A stretch of DNA of 6,247 nt from Candidatus Treponema excrementipullorum (lineage in GTDB: Bacteria > Spirochaetota > Spirochaetia > Treponematales > Treponemataceae): contig JAHLFV010000004.1 of NCBI GenBank assembly GCA_018883625.1, forward strand, positions 1 through 6,247, in the 5' to 3' direction. Position 1 is the first letter of the stretch, and each line of letters begins with the position of its first letter. The notes beneath the pieces are model-generated. The model was not told the origin of the DNA and did no database searches. It was given only the letters and a program-made list of their open reading frames with translations. The translations under genes were made by a program, and so were the position numbers. Below are positions 6,069 through 6,247 of this stretch, in pieces.

Positions 6069-6080
6069 GGAGAACCGGAG

Positions 6081-6247
6081 ATGGGGGAGAACAAGCATTT
6101 AACGCCTGTATGGATAGTGTATGTTGACGGGAAACGGTTGGATACAGACCATGAAGGTGCACTGGAGAGGATTGTTATAGACGACAAATTGAACGGAGTC
6201 GGAACCGGGGTACTGGAATTTGACTCTTCAATGATAAAAATACGGGA
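6081..6247 (+). CDS. Probable VgrG/Pvc8-like spike (hub) protein, N-terminal 55 residues only
   Basis: An open frame starts at ATG 6081 with AAGGAG (6067-6072) 8 bases ahead, and runs off the right edge after 55 codons plus two bases. The visible part includes TPVWIVYVDGKRLD (8-21), LERIVIDDKLNG (28-39) and GVLEFDSSMIKIR (43-55). A P-x-W/V-x-V-x-DG start followed by I-V-D and a polar L-E-F-D strand is how the gp27-like first domain of eCIS spike proteins begins. Its place right after the LysM gene is the standard eCIS position of the Pvc8 homologue. The assignment rests mostly on gene order plus this short pattern. The OB-fold and beta-helix needle that would settle it lie outside the window. 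Confidence 0.75.
   Translation, partial: MGENKHLTPVWIVYVDGKRLDTDHEGALERIVIDDKLNGVGTGVLEFDSSMIKIR

Larger units (their letters stand above)
372..6247 (+). other. Probable single operon encoding an eCIS-like contractile injection system (continues past the window)
   Basis: Seven genes follow one another on the same strand, with gaps of 17, 8, 8, 30, 24 and 12 bases. No hairpin-plus-T-tract structure was seen in any gap. Four consecutive products (sheath, tube, LysM baseplate protein, VgrG-like spike) occur in the order known from PVC/Afp-type eCIS loci. The three genes ahead of them share the transcription direction and close spacing, so they are likely co-expressed with the particle genes. 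Confidence 0.75.

Noticed and set aside
3465..6247. Type VI secretion system or ordinary prophage tail
   Set aside because: The sheath is a single full-length protein instead of TssB/TssC, and the LysM protein follows the tube as in eCIS. No phage head, lysis or packaging gene is visible. A prophage-derived tailocin is not fully excluded without the right flank.
1..6247. CRISPR array, tRNA, rRNA or insertion sequence
   Set aside because: No regularly spaced direct repeats, cloverleaf-like segments or transposase-like coding regions were seen on either strand.

Overview
The window is one strand-consistent, tightly packed gene cluster encoding the front half of a contractile phage-tail-like injection system of the extracellular type (eCIS, the PVC/Afp/MAC family). 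Three unusual accessory or regulatory genes are joined to it. The DNA is AT-rich upstream and closer to balanced downstream. The start signals are ordinary AGGA-type Shine-Dalgarno sites. The host is a low-to-moderate-GC bacterium. The protein fragment at the left edge ends in an SH3-like GWCFGGYL signature that I associate from memory with Treponema-type spirochaetes, so I lean that way. A clostridial Bacillota host cannot be excluded from this sequence.

Layout: bases 1-127 hold the C-terminal end of an SH3-like protein. Bases 128-371 are non-coding, with an imperfect hairpin (173-200) that could end the previous transcript and two possible promoters (258-284 and 304-331). From 372 to the right edge, seven genes run on the + strand with gaps of only 8-30 bases, consistent with one operon. 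In order they are: (1) a 506-residue protein with an N-terminal signature seen in proteins accompanying tail-like systems; (2) a 122-residue zinc-ribbon plus FHA protein; (3) a 389-residue exported VWA protein with one C-terminal membrane helix and a cytoplasmic zinc ribbon; (4) the contractile sheath; (5) the inner tube; (6) a LysM-bearing baseplate/tube-end protein; (7) the first 55 residues of what is probably the VgrG-like spike/hub (Pvc8-like), cut by the window edge.

How they work together: genes 4-7 would build the tube, sheath and baseplate hub. Later eCIS genes (gp25-like, spike tip, gpJ-like baseplate, tape measure, AAA+ ATPase, terminator/cap, toxins) should lie beyond base 6247 if the locus is complete. 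Genes 1-3 are the distinctive part. The FHA and VWA proteins carry near-matching Cys-rich zinc ribbons with a shared (I)M-D-SW-CP-C signature, and both have lost key ligand residues of their signature folds. The VWA protein would sit in the cytoplasmic membrane with its VWA domain outside and its ribbon inside. This suggests, by inference only, a membrane-linked scaffold for assembly, anchoring or firing of the particle.
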